A stretch of DNA of 64,000 nucleotides from G963665925 sp963676345 (GTDB taxonomy: Bacteria > Bacillota > Clostridia > Peptostreptococcales > Acidaminobacteraceae): NCBI GenBank assembly GCA_963676345.2, contig CAXXTS010000006.1, forward strand, positions 496,001 through 560,000, given 5' to 3'. The first letter of the stretch is position 1. Each line of letters starts with the position of its first letter. Of the stretch, positions 24,845 through 31,479 are shown piece by piece. The notes under the pieces are model-generated. The model worked only from the letters and a program-made list of their open reading frames with translations. It searched no databases and was not told the DNA's origin. Position numbers and translations under genes: made by a program.

Positions 24845-26404
24845 ATGAAGTACGATGTAATCGTGAAGAACGCGAAAATTCCTCAAGGAGATGACACAAT
24901 CCTGACGAATATCCTTGTTAAAGAGGAAAAAATAGCTGGTTTTGTGAACACGCTTGAGGGCATTGAGTACGATGAAGTCATAGATGCAGAAGGAAACCTG
25001 ACACTTCCAGGGTGTATCGATTCACATACTCATTTTATGTTCCAAGGGTTTGACCATCGTGAGACAGCACTTACAGGATCTGCAGCAGCAGTTTCAGGTG
25101 GTGTGACAACAGTCGTCGATATGCCTTGTTGCTCGGTACCTTCTGTTAGAAGTGTAGAGCAGCTTCATGAAAAAATAAGTCACTGGCAGCCGCAAGCACT
25201 TTGTGATTTTGGTATGTGGGGTGGCGTAACTGGTGAAGATGTACGTAGAGGTTGGCTGGATAATGTTCAGAAGCAAGCAGATGAAGGTGTACTGGCATTT
25301 AAGGTTTACATGACGCCGTCTGTACCGACTTACCCGCGTGTTACGGATCCAGAAATGCTGGAATGCTTTGATGCCGTTTCAAAAACTGGGCTTCCGGTAG
25401 GTATCCACGCTGAAAACTTTGCAATGTGCGATTTTTATGTGAATAAATTCAGAGAAGAAGGACGCATGGATGGGCCAGCATGGGCTGAAGCGCGTATGGA
25501 ACTTGCTGAAAAGGTTGCTATTGAGCTTGGGATCAGCTTTGCTGAACATACAGGTGCACGTCTTCACATAGTACATATGTCAACGGGTATTGGGGCTCAG
25601 CTGGTTGGTGAAGCCAAGCTTCGCGGGCTTGATGTAACGGCTGAAACATGCCCACACTACTTAACGCTTAATTATCAGGAAGCAATGAGCGAGCACGGCG
25701 CATATGCAAAAATTGCACCGCCGCTAAGAACAAAAAAAGATAACGAAATGCACTGGGAAGCGCTGCGTAACGGATACATAGATTTTGTTGCGACAGATCA
25801 CGCACCATATGAAATTGAGTCTGAAAAAGCGGGTAAAGATATTTGGACTGCTTTCCCTGGTATCCCTGGTGTTGAAACAATGGTACCGATTGTTGTTTCT
25901 GAAGGCTACAATAAAGGCCGTATTTCACTGAGCAGGATGGTAGAAGTTCTATCTACAAATGCTGCCAAGCATATGGGACTCTATCCAAAAAAAGGTGCAA
26001 TGTTTATTGGCTCGGATGCTGATTTCACTATTATTGATCTTGAACGTGAGTGGACAATTGATCAAAAAGCACAGGTAACTATGGCTAAGTACAATCCGCT
26101 TCATGGTAAAAAACTAAAGGGCAAGCCTGTTAAAACAATTGTTCGTGGTACGCTTGTTTACTGCGATGGCGAAGAAGGTGTTCTGCCTGAATTTGATAAA
26201 TGGGACTCTGTATTTAATACAACAGACAAGAACTGGTCAGAAGAATACAAAGTGAGCCACCGCATTGAGCATCCTGAAAAAGTAAAGGGTGAAGTAAATG
26301 GCATCAAGGGCATCATGGTTCAACCAGGGTTTGGTCAATGGGTTAAACGTCAAAGCATTCAGAAGCTAGACAAAAAAATCACTTATAAAAGTGTGAACGA
26401 CTAA
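24845..26404 (+). CDS. Dihydropyrimidinase/allantoinase-like amidohydrolase
   Basis: Zinc-type cyclic-amide hydrolase of 519 residues. Metal ligands can be read in order: DSHTHF (HxH, about 59-61), the carbamylated-lysine motif LAFKVYM, GIHAEN, HIVHMS and ATDHAPY. It belongs to the hydantoinase/dihydropyrimidinase/allantoinase group. ATG 24845 is 9 nt from AGGAGG; ATG 24839 is only 3 nt away. First gene of the shell-protein operon. Since the operon also has an N-carbamoyl-type amidase and a UbiD decarboxylase, I infer that it opens xanthine to 4-ureido-5-imidazolecarboxylate. A hydantoin or dihydropyrimidine substrate is the main alternative. It has a C-terminal extension of about 30 residues rich in K, Q and V beyond the usual end. 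Confidence 0.85.
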   Translation: MKYDVIVKNAKIPQGDDTILTNILVKEEKIAGFVNTLEGIEYDEVIDAEGNLTLPGCIDSHTHFMFQGFDHRETALTGSAAAVSGGVTTVVDMPCCSVPSVRSVEQLHEKISHWQPQALCDFGMWGGVTGEDVRRGWLDNVQKQADEGVLAFKVYMTPSVPTYPRVTDPEMLECFDAVSKTGLPVGIHAENFAMCDFYVNKFREEGRMDGPAWAEARMELAEKVAIELGISFAEHTGARLHIVHMSTGIGAQLVGEAKLRGLDVTAETCPHYLTLNYQEAMSEHGAYAKIAPPLRTKKDNEMHWEALRNGYIDFVATDHAPYEIESEKAGKDIWTAFPGIPGVETMVPIVVSEGYNKGRISLSRMVEVLSTNAAKHMGLYPKKGAMFIGSDADFTIIDLEREWTIDQKAQVTMAKYNPLHGKKLKGKPVKTIVRGTLVYCDGEEGVLPEFDKWDSVFNTTDKNWSEEYKVSHRIEHPEKVKGEVNGIKGIMVQPGFGQWVKRQSIQKLDKKITYKSVND

Positions 26405-26517
26405 CGGTTTTGCGATTTTTTCTAACTCATATTATCAGAATAGCGTCAAAGTATAGTCAATTCAGAAAAAGCAGTATAATGGTTCATCAAGGTGTAAGAA
26501 TAAAAGGAGTGTAGCGC

Positions 26518-27129
26518 ATGCCACGACATGGTATTGTAATAATCGATATGCTAAATGATTTTGTAGGTGAAAAAGCACCACTCAGATGCCCGGGCGGAGA
26601 CGACATCATCCCGAATCTGCAAAAGCTTTTCAAATGGGTACGTGCACGAAATGCTGAAGGTAAAGATGACATTCAGCTGATTCATATTCAAGAAGCCCAT
26701 CGTAAAAATGATGCGGACTTTAGAGTGCGTCCAGTGCATGCTGTTGCAGGCACATGGGGTTCGGATTTTATTAAAGACCTCTACCCAGAAGGTGATGAGT
26801 ACACAATTCCAAAGCGCCGCCACTCGGCATTTGCGCATACAGATTTAGACCTGTATTTGAGAGAAGAGAATTTAGACACTGTTGTTGTAACGGGTGTTTG
26901 GACAAATGTTTGTGTACGTTCAACTGCTTCTGATGCGCTTTATAATGCTTATAAAGTAATTACTTTAGCAGACTGCTGTGCATCTAAAACAGAAGAAATG
27001 CATGAGTATGGTTTAAAGGACTTATCCATCTTTACAAAAGTAATGGATCTGGATGACTATATGGCTGCATGGGAAAAAGGTGAAGATCCGTGGCTAGGCG
27101 GCGGGGATCAAGCCAACAAAGTAGAATAA
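26518..27129 (+). CDS. Isochorismatase-fold cysteine amidohydrolase
   Basis: A 203-residue hydrolase of the isochorismatase/N-carbamoylsarcosine amidase family. The catalytic triad is visible: Asp10 (VIIDMLNDF), Lys99 (IPKRRHSAF) and Cys132 (TGVWTNVCVRSTA). Relatives hydrolyse N-carbamoyl groups (N-carbamoylsarcosine, ureidoacrylate, biuret), releasing ammonia and CO2. Placed after a ring-opening amidohydrolase and before a decarboxylase, it most likely removes the ureido group of 4-ureido-5-imidazolecarboxylate, leaving 4-amino-5-imidazolecarboxylate. AAAGGAGTG precedes the ATG. UbiX starts 1 nt after its stop, so the two are translationally coupled. Confidence 0.85.
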   Translation: MPRHGIVIIDMLNDFVGEKAPLRCPGGDDIIPNLQKLFKWVRARNAEGKDDIQLIHIQEAHRKNDADFRVRPVHAVAGTWGSDFIKDLYPEGDEYTIPKRRHSAFAHTDLDLYLREENLDTVVVTGVWTNVCVRSTASDALYNAYKVITLADCCASKTEEMHEYGLKDLSIFTKVMDLDDYMAAWEKGEDPWLGGGDQANKVE

Positions 27130-27130
27130 T

Positions 27131-27685
27131 ATGAAAAAAATAGTGGTCGGTATATCAGGTGGCAGCTGCAGTATTTATGCAGTTGCCCTCCTGACGGCCT
27201 TAAGGGAGCTTGGTATTGAAACCCATGTTGTCGTTTCCAGAATGGGGGCCTACGTCCTTGAGCATGAGTGTAATTTTTCCCGAAGTGAAGTGCGGGAACT
27301 TGCCACAGTACTCTATGAAAATGATAATCTGGCAGCCGCTATTGCGAGTGGGTCATTTAAAACGGATGCAATGGTCATTGTCCCGTGTTCGATGAATACA
27401 CTGGGTGCTTTAGCGGGCGGACTCAGCACCAATTTGCTGCAGCGGGCCGCTGATGTCACACTCAAGGAAGGCAGACCCCTTGTTGTTGTACCAAGAGAAA
27501 CGCCGCTGACAAACATACATCTGGAAAACATGCTGAAGTTATCAAGGGCAGGTGCGGTTATGATGCCTGCGTCGCCTGGCTTTTACCATCATCCTGAAAC
27601 GATTGATGATCTCGTACTGATTATGGTAGGACGTATTCTCGATCAATTAGGACTGGATGGAGGCCTATTCAAGCGCTGGAAGTAA
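27131..27685 (+). CDS. UbiX-type flavin prenyltransferase
   Basis: A 184-residue flavoprotein that makes prenylated FMN, the cofactor of UbiD decarboxylases. The phosphate-binding start VVGISGGSCSIYAVALL, the central IVPCSMNTLGALAGG and VVPRETPLTNIHLENML are characteristic. It starts 1 nt after the preceding stop and lies 23 nt before the UbiD gene. The pairing with UbiD is almost diagnostic of a dedicated prFMN supply for that decarboxylase. Likely cytosolic; no encapsulation-type extension is seen. Confidence 0.93.
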   Translation: MKKIVVGISGGSCSIYAVALLTALRELGIETHVVVSRMGAYVLEHECNFSRSEVRELATVLYENDNLAAAIASGSFKTDAMVIVPCSMNTLGALAGGLSTNLLQRAADVTLKEGRPLVVVPRETPLTNIHLENMLKLSRAGAVMMPASPGFYHHPETIDDLVLIMVGRILDQLGLDGGLFKRWK

Positions 27686-27708
27686 AGAGAAATTAAGGGG
27701 GTGAGAGC

Positions 27709-29079
27709 TTGGCAGAACAAATGCTGCGAGCTTGTCTTCCAAAACTTAAAGAGAAGTATAACTTGCTCGAATGCAAGGAAGAGGTTGATCTAAAGTTTGA
27801 AATGGGCGGTATTTTAGAGAAACTAGGAAATACCACGCCAGTTTTATTCAACAATGTAAAAGGGCATAAAATGCCTGTGATTGGAGCCATGTTTGGAGAT
27901 CGTGAAATGTTCTACGATTTTACTGGAACAACACGTGAAAACAGACTGATCAAATACATGAGTGCCATCACAAGACCCATGGAACCGGAGCGGGTAGCTT
28001 ACGGACCGGTTCACGAAAATGTAATCAAGCGCAACATCGATATCGGTAGAATACTCCCGATTCCGACGTTTCATGAAAACGACGCATCCAGTTTTATTAC
28101 AGCTGGAGTTGTTGTCGTTAAAGACCCTGATACAGGGGATACATTCACGTCAATTAGGCGAATGCAGTTCAATGGGCGCAACAACCTAAGTTTACTTGTC
28201 ACCTCAGAACCCCTTTCAGGGATGCTCGAAAGCTATAAGCAAGCGGGTAAAGACATGGAAGTTGCCGTTGTGCTGGGGTATGACTATAATTACTGTTTGG
28301 CCTCACAAGTTGGGACAGACCTCTATGGCGTCGACAAGCATAAAATCGACAGTGCCCTAAGAGGTGAGCCACTTAGACTTGTAAAATGTAAAACGGTTGA
28401 TTTAGAAGTCCCTGCAGATGCAGAAATTGTTCTAGAAGGTGTTATTGCTGCCAAACAGTCACAGGTTGAAGGTCCTTTTGGAGAACTGATGGGATATTAT
28501 GGGCAAGTAAAGGCTCACCCAGTTATGCGTGTGAGTGCAATTACCCATAGAAATGATCCTATTATGCAAATTTCTGCACCTTGTAAAGAGGAGCATTTAT
28601 CAAATGGTCTCATTAGAGATGTTGAGCTGTACGCACACGTCAATCGATTTGTTGAAGTCACCGATGTAAATGTCACCATTGGAGCTGGGTGCAGATTTCA
28701 TGGATTTGTATCTATAAAAAAGAAATTGCCTGGCGATGCCAGAACGGCAATCATTACTGCACTGAGCAGTACGAAGGATATGAAGCACGTCGTCATATTT
28801 GATGATGATATTGATATATTTGATCAGGGGGATGTGGAAGGTGCCATTGCCTCACGGGTTCAGGCATCGAAAGATGTCATAATCATTCCGGGCGCTCAGG
28901 GAACTGGGCTAGATCCGTCACACCTGCTTGAAAATACGACGGATAAGATGGGCATTGATGCTACAAAACCTCTCGGAGAAAAAGGGGCAGGATTTGAAAA
29001 AGCAAAAATACCGGGATATGAAGCAATTGACTTGAAACGCTTTTTCCCGAAAATGGAAGTGGAGGAACGTAAGCGATGA
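27709..29079 (+). CDS. UbiD-family prFMN-dependent decarboxylase
   Basis: A 456-residue UbiD family (de)carboxylase. Family marks are TSIRRMQFNGRNNLS near residue 148, the KQSQVEGPFGELMGYYG segment near 250 and the CKEEHLSNGLIRDVELY stretch. Starts with TTG 27709, which has AAGGGGGTG ahead; ATG 27721 is too far from it. UbiD enzymes remove carboxyl groups from aromatic, heteroaromatic and acrylic acids. In this operon the fitting substrate is 4-amino-5-imidazolecarboxylate, giving 4-aminoimidazole. Its stop overlaps the first BMC-H start (ATGA), which ties it tightly to the shell genes. The substrate is inference; other heteroaromatic acids are possible. Confidence 0.92.
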   Translation: MAEQMLRACLPKLKEKYNLLECKEEVDLKFEMGGILEKLGNTTPVLFNNVKGHKMPVIGAMFGDREMFYDFTGTTRENRLIKYMSAITRPMEPERVAYGPVHENVIKRNIDIGRILPIPTFHENDASSFITAGVVVVKDPDTGDTFTSIRRMQFNGRNNLSLLVTSEPLSGMLESYKQAGKDMEVAVVLGYDYNYCLASQVGTDLYGVDKHKIDSALRGEPLRLVKCKTVDLEVPADAEIVLEGVIAAKQSQVEGPFGELMGYYGQVKAHPVMRVSAITHRNDPIMQISAPCKEEHLSNGLIRDVELYAHVNRFVEVTDVNVTIGAGCRFHGFVSIKKKLPGDARTAIITALSSTKDMKHVVIFDDDIDIFDQGDVEGAIASRVQASKDVIIIPGAQGTGLDPSHLLENTTDKMGIDATKPLGEKGAGFEKAKIPGYEAIDLKRFFPKMEVEERKR

Positions 29080-29345
29080 GACAAGCACTTGGTTTTTTTG
29101 AAATCAGAAGCTATGTCGCTGCGTGCTATGCAGCCGATATTATGGTCAAGGCGGCAGATGTAACCATTAAAGATTTTAATGTTGTTGGATCGGGCGTAAT
29201 CAGTGTCATAGTAGAAGGTGAAGTAGCAGCCGTAAAATCAGCTATTGCAGCAGCACAGGATGGCGCTGCACATATGGCTGAAGTAATCTCAGTCAACGTC
29301 ATTCCAAGACCTGAAGGGGATATGGATATCCTCTTTGAAGCCTAA
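29076..29345 (+). CDS. BMC-H shell protein 1 (89 aa)
   Basis: A single BMC domain (Pfam 00936 type), which forms hexamers in microcompartment facets. It begins RQALGFFEIRSYVAAC and keeps the AADIMVKAADV helix and the VIPRPEGDMDILF end. The pore loop reads VVGSGVIS, with Ser39 where the central pore residue is expected. It overlaps the UbiD stop by 4 nt. No extension. Confidence 0.95.
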   Translation: MRQALGFFEIRSYVAACYAADIMVKAADVTIKDFNVVGSGVISVIVEGEVAAVKSAIAAAQDGAAHMAEVISVNVIPRPEGDMDILFEA

Positions 29346-29356
29346 GGAGGGTGCGT

Positions 29357-29611
29357 ATGGCCAGTGAATTGACACTTCGGATTATGCAGCGTATTGTCGA
29401 CAAGAAATATGGAAAGGTTGAGAAGACCGCTCCCATAAAGGCAACAGAACCGGCAGATCACCAAACACATCTGTCAAGGGGTGAGGAAGACACTTTAAAA
29501 GCGTTGATCCATTCAGGGAGCAAGCCTAGGAGCAGGGCTGTTCAAAAGTCTTCACAACCATCTTCTAATAAAATGAATCTGGAAACCTTTGTGAACAGTA
29601 GAAAGCGGTAG
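29357..29611 (+). CDS. Small adaptor-like protein with encapsulation-type helix
   Basis: An 84-residue protein, not a recognised family. ATG 29357 lies 6 nt from AAGGAGG; the in-frame GTG 29351 directly abuts that site. Residues 1-18 (MASELTLRIMQRIVDKKY) would form an amphipathic helix with L, I, M, I, V on one face, the pattern of microcompartment encapsulation peptides. Then comes a charged, low-complexity linker, a second short helix EDTLKALI near residue 45, another Ser/Pro/Lys-rich linker, and a last helix MNLETFVNSRKR. It sits between two BMC-H genes. I infer a cargo adaptor or scaffold linking enzymes to the shell interior. Confidence 0.65.
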   Translation: MASELTLRIMQRIVDKKYGKVEKTAPIKATEPADHQTHLSRGEEDTLKALIHSGSKPRSRAVQKSSQPSSNKMNLETFVNSRKR

Positions 29612-29627
29612 ATCGGGGGTGTTTTAA

Positions 29628-29972
29628 GTGCATGGTGAAGCATTGGGCTTGATTGAAACAATTGGCCTTGGCGCAGCAGCAGCGGCACTGGATGCAGCTG
29701 TTAAAACGGCGGATGTCAAATGTGTTGCAGTAGAAAAGGTCATTGGCGTCGGGCGCGTAGTAAGCGTGACGGTAAATTTAACCGGTCAGGTCGCGGCGGT
29801 TTCAGCTGCTGTTGAAAGCGGCGTAGAGGCTGCAAGTGCAGTGGGTACTGTTATCTCATCACATGTTCTTCCAAGACCTCATGAAGATATTGAGAAATTA
29901 ATCGATGTTTTTGGAGGACGCAAAAAAAAGGAAGAAAAGAAGGCAGATAAAGAAGAAACGAAATCAGAATAG
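29628..29972 (+). CDS. BMC-H shell protein 2 with charged C-terminal tail
   Basis: A 114-residue single-domain BMC protein starting at GTG 29628 behind GGGGGTG. The core (ALGLIETIGLGAAAAALDAA, SSHVLPRPHEDIEKL) matches BMC-H. The pore loop is VIGVGRV with Val41 in the pore position. After about residue 92 there is a 20-residue Lys/Glu-rich tail (RKKKEEKKADKEETKSE) not found in the two sister proteins; it could project from the facet and bind another component. Confidence 0.93.
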   Translation: MHGEALGLIETIGLGAAAAALDAAVKTADVKCVAVEKVIGVGRVVSVTVNLTGQVAAVSAAVESGVEAASAVGTVISSHVLPRPHEDIEKLIDVFGGRKKKEEKKADKEETKSE

Positions 29973-30082
29973 ACTGAGTCAAGTCAGTCAAAGAAAATAT
30001 TTGAAAATATGGATTGAGGCCACTCTGTATTGAGAGTACATCTTGCTCTTGAACAGTGATTGAACACACGAGGAGGATTATT

Positions 30083-30358
30083 ATGAGTCAAGCGCTAGGA
30101 TTAGTGGAAACTAAAGGTTTAGTAGGTGCGGTTGAAGCTGCAGATGCAATGGTTAAAGCAGCGAATGTTACACTTGTAGGATATGAAAAAATTGGATTTG
30201 GTCTTGTAACGGTAATGGTTCGAGGCGATGTTGGTGCAGTCAAAGCTGCAACGGATGCAGGTGCTGAGGCAGCATCACGTGTTGGCGAATTACATTCTGT
30301 TCACGTTATTCCAAGACCACATGCTGAAGTTGAACGTGTCGTTTTATCTGATTTGTAA
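30083..30358 (+). CDS. BMC-H shell protein 3, PduA/EutM-like, Phe in pore
   Basis: A 91-residue canonical shell hexamer protein: QALGLVETKGLVGAVEAADA, MVRGDVGAVKAATDAGA and HVIPRPHAEVE. The start is ATG 30083 behind GAGGAGGATT. The pore loop is EKIGFGLV: the Ser/Gly usual in PduA- or EutM-like proteins is replaced by Phe39, which would narrow or close the hexamer pore or tune it for aromatic solutes. A 110-bp gap precedes it with no terminator. Confidence 0.95.
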   Translation: MSQALGLVETKGLVGAVEAADAMVKAANVTLVGYEKIGFGLVTVMVRGDVGAVKAATDAGAEAASRVGELHSVHVIPRPHAEVERVVLSDL

Positions 30359-30387
30359 AAGAGCATTTCGTTAGGGAGGCATGTTAA

Positions 30388-31155
30388 GTGACTGATAAAG
30401 AACGCATTATTCGTGCCTTTGGAAAACTCGATATGAAAGTGACCGGTGGTGTTAAAGCCGCATCGAGTAAGGATAGCGCTCCCGTTAACAAGGGCGTCAT
30501 TCTCTTATGCGGCAGCGATATATCACTGAGTGAAGCTTATGGTGTACTGCGGGACATGAAAGCGGCGTCTTGGGTTTTTACAGTTGTGCTCAGCAGAAGT
30601 GCTGAACGGCTCTTGTCCACCGAAAACATACAGTCAAGCATTATGCCAAGGCAGATATGTCTTGAATCAGAAGGGGTGTCTGTACTGGAAATTATGGACA
30701 CCATGGATGCACTGATTATTCCAAATTTAACTCAAAACACATTGGCTAAAACAGCTATGGGGATTCAAGACGAGTTGACATCTACTTTAATGTGGCAGAC
30801 CCTTGTCATGAAAAAGCCCCTTGTTGCTAATACGGATTCAGTCTTTAAGGGCTGGTTTGACATCAGTCAAAACAAACGTATGAAAAAAGTCATGGAAGAC
30901 CATGTTAAAGCCCTGGGGAGCTTCGGTGCAGTACTGGTGTCAGGGCATGACTATATGAGTGTCTTGTCAGGGCGTATGCCCAGCGGGTCCAAAGGGGCAA
31001 GCAGTTTAAGTGGTAAAGTGCTTCTTACAGAAAGCGATATTAAAGCGCTGAAGGATGTAAAAGAGTTAATGATCAGTAAAGGACAGATACTAACGCCACT
31101 TGGTAGGGACGCAGCAATTTCCAGAGGAATTCGAATCGTCTACCAGCGTCAGTAG
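30388..31155 (+). CDS. Flavoprotein-like BMC-associated protein
   Basis: A 255-residue protein. Residues 36-60 (GVILLCGSDISLSEAYGVLR) resemble the nucleotide-binding start of flavoprotein (UbiX/PPC-decarboxylase-like) folds, and NLTQNTLAKTAMGIQDELTS near 115 resembles their middle motif. The C-terminus LLTESDIKALKDVK then GQILTPLGRDAAISRGI resembles a short domain seen in several microcompartment-associated proteins such as EutT. A helical N-terminus (about 3-15) is separated from the fold by a flexible linker. The start is GTG 30388 behind AGGGAGG. Function unknown; flavin-linked assembly or cofactor handling is a guess. Confidence 0.55.
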   Translation: MTDKERIIRAFGKLDMKVTGGVKAASSKDSAPVNKGVILLCGSDISLSEAYGVLRDMKAASWVFTVVLSRSAERLLSTENIQSSIMPRQICLESEGVSVLEIMDTMDALIIPNLTQNTLAKTAMGIQDELTSTLMWQTLVMKKPLVANTDSVFKGWFDISQNKRMKKVMEDHVKALGSFGAVLVSGHDYMSVLSGRMPSGSKGASSLSGKVLLTESDIKALKDVKELMISKGQILTPLGRDAAISRGIRIVYQRQ

Positions 31156-31180
31156 CCTCTGACGGTAAGGGAGAGATTTA

Positions 31181-31477
31181 ATGAAGACAGGCATAATAAT
31201 AGGTACAGTTGTAGCGACAAGAAAAGATGATCGTCTGGTTGGAAAAAAGCTGATGCTTATTCAACCAGTAGACTTAAATAAACAACCGCATGGAGAGCCC
31301 ATTGTAGGTATAGACACCGTGGGCGCCGGTATAGGCGAGCACATTTTATACTGTACGGGTACAGCTGCACGCAAGGCTTGTGATGCGCCCGATGCACCAA
31401 TTGATGGTGCGGTAATTGGGATTATTGATCAAGTCGATCTTGCTGCTGAGTTCGAATGGGAAAAGAGAGGTGATTAG
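31181..31477 (+). CDS. BMC-P vertex protein, EutN/CcmL family
   Basis: A 98-residue pentamer protein that caps microcompartment vertices. It has the family pattern GTVVATRKDDRLVGKKL, LMLIQPVDL, GIDTVGAGIGEHILYCTG and the final VIGIIDQVDL strand. AAGGGAGAG precedes the ATG. It is the only vertex gene in the window; with three BMC-H proteins it gives a minimal shell set without a tandem-domain BMC-T. Confidence 0.95.
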   Translation: MKTGIIIGTVVATRKDDRLVGKKLMLIQPVDLNKQPHGEPIVGIDTVGAGIGEHILYCTGTAARKACDAPDAPIDGAVIGIIDQVDLAAEFEWEKRGD

Positions 31478-31479
31478 AT

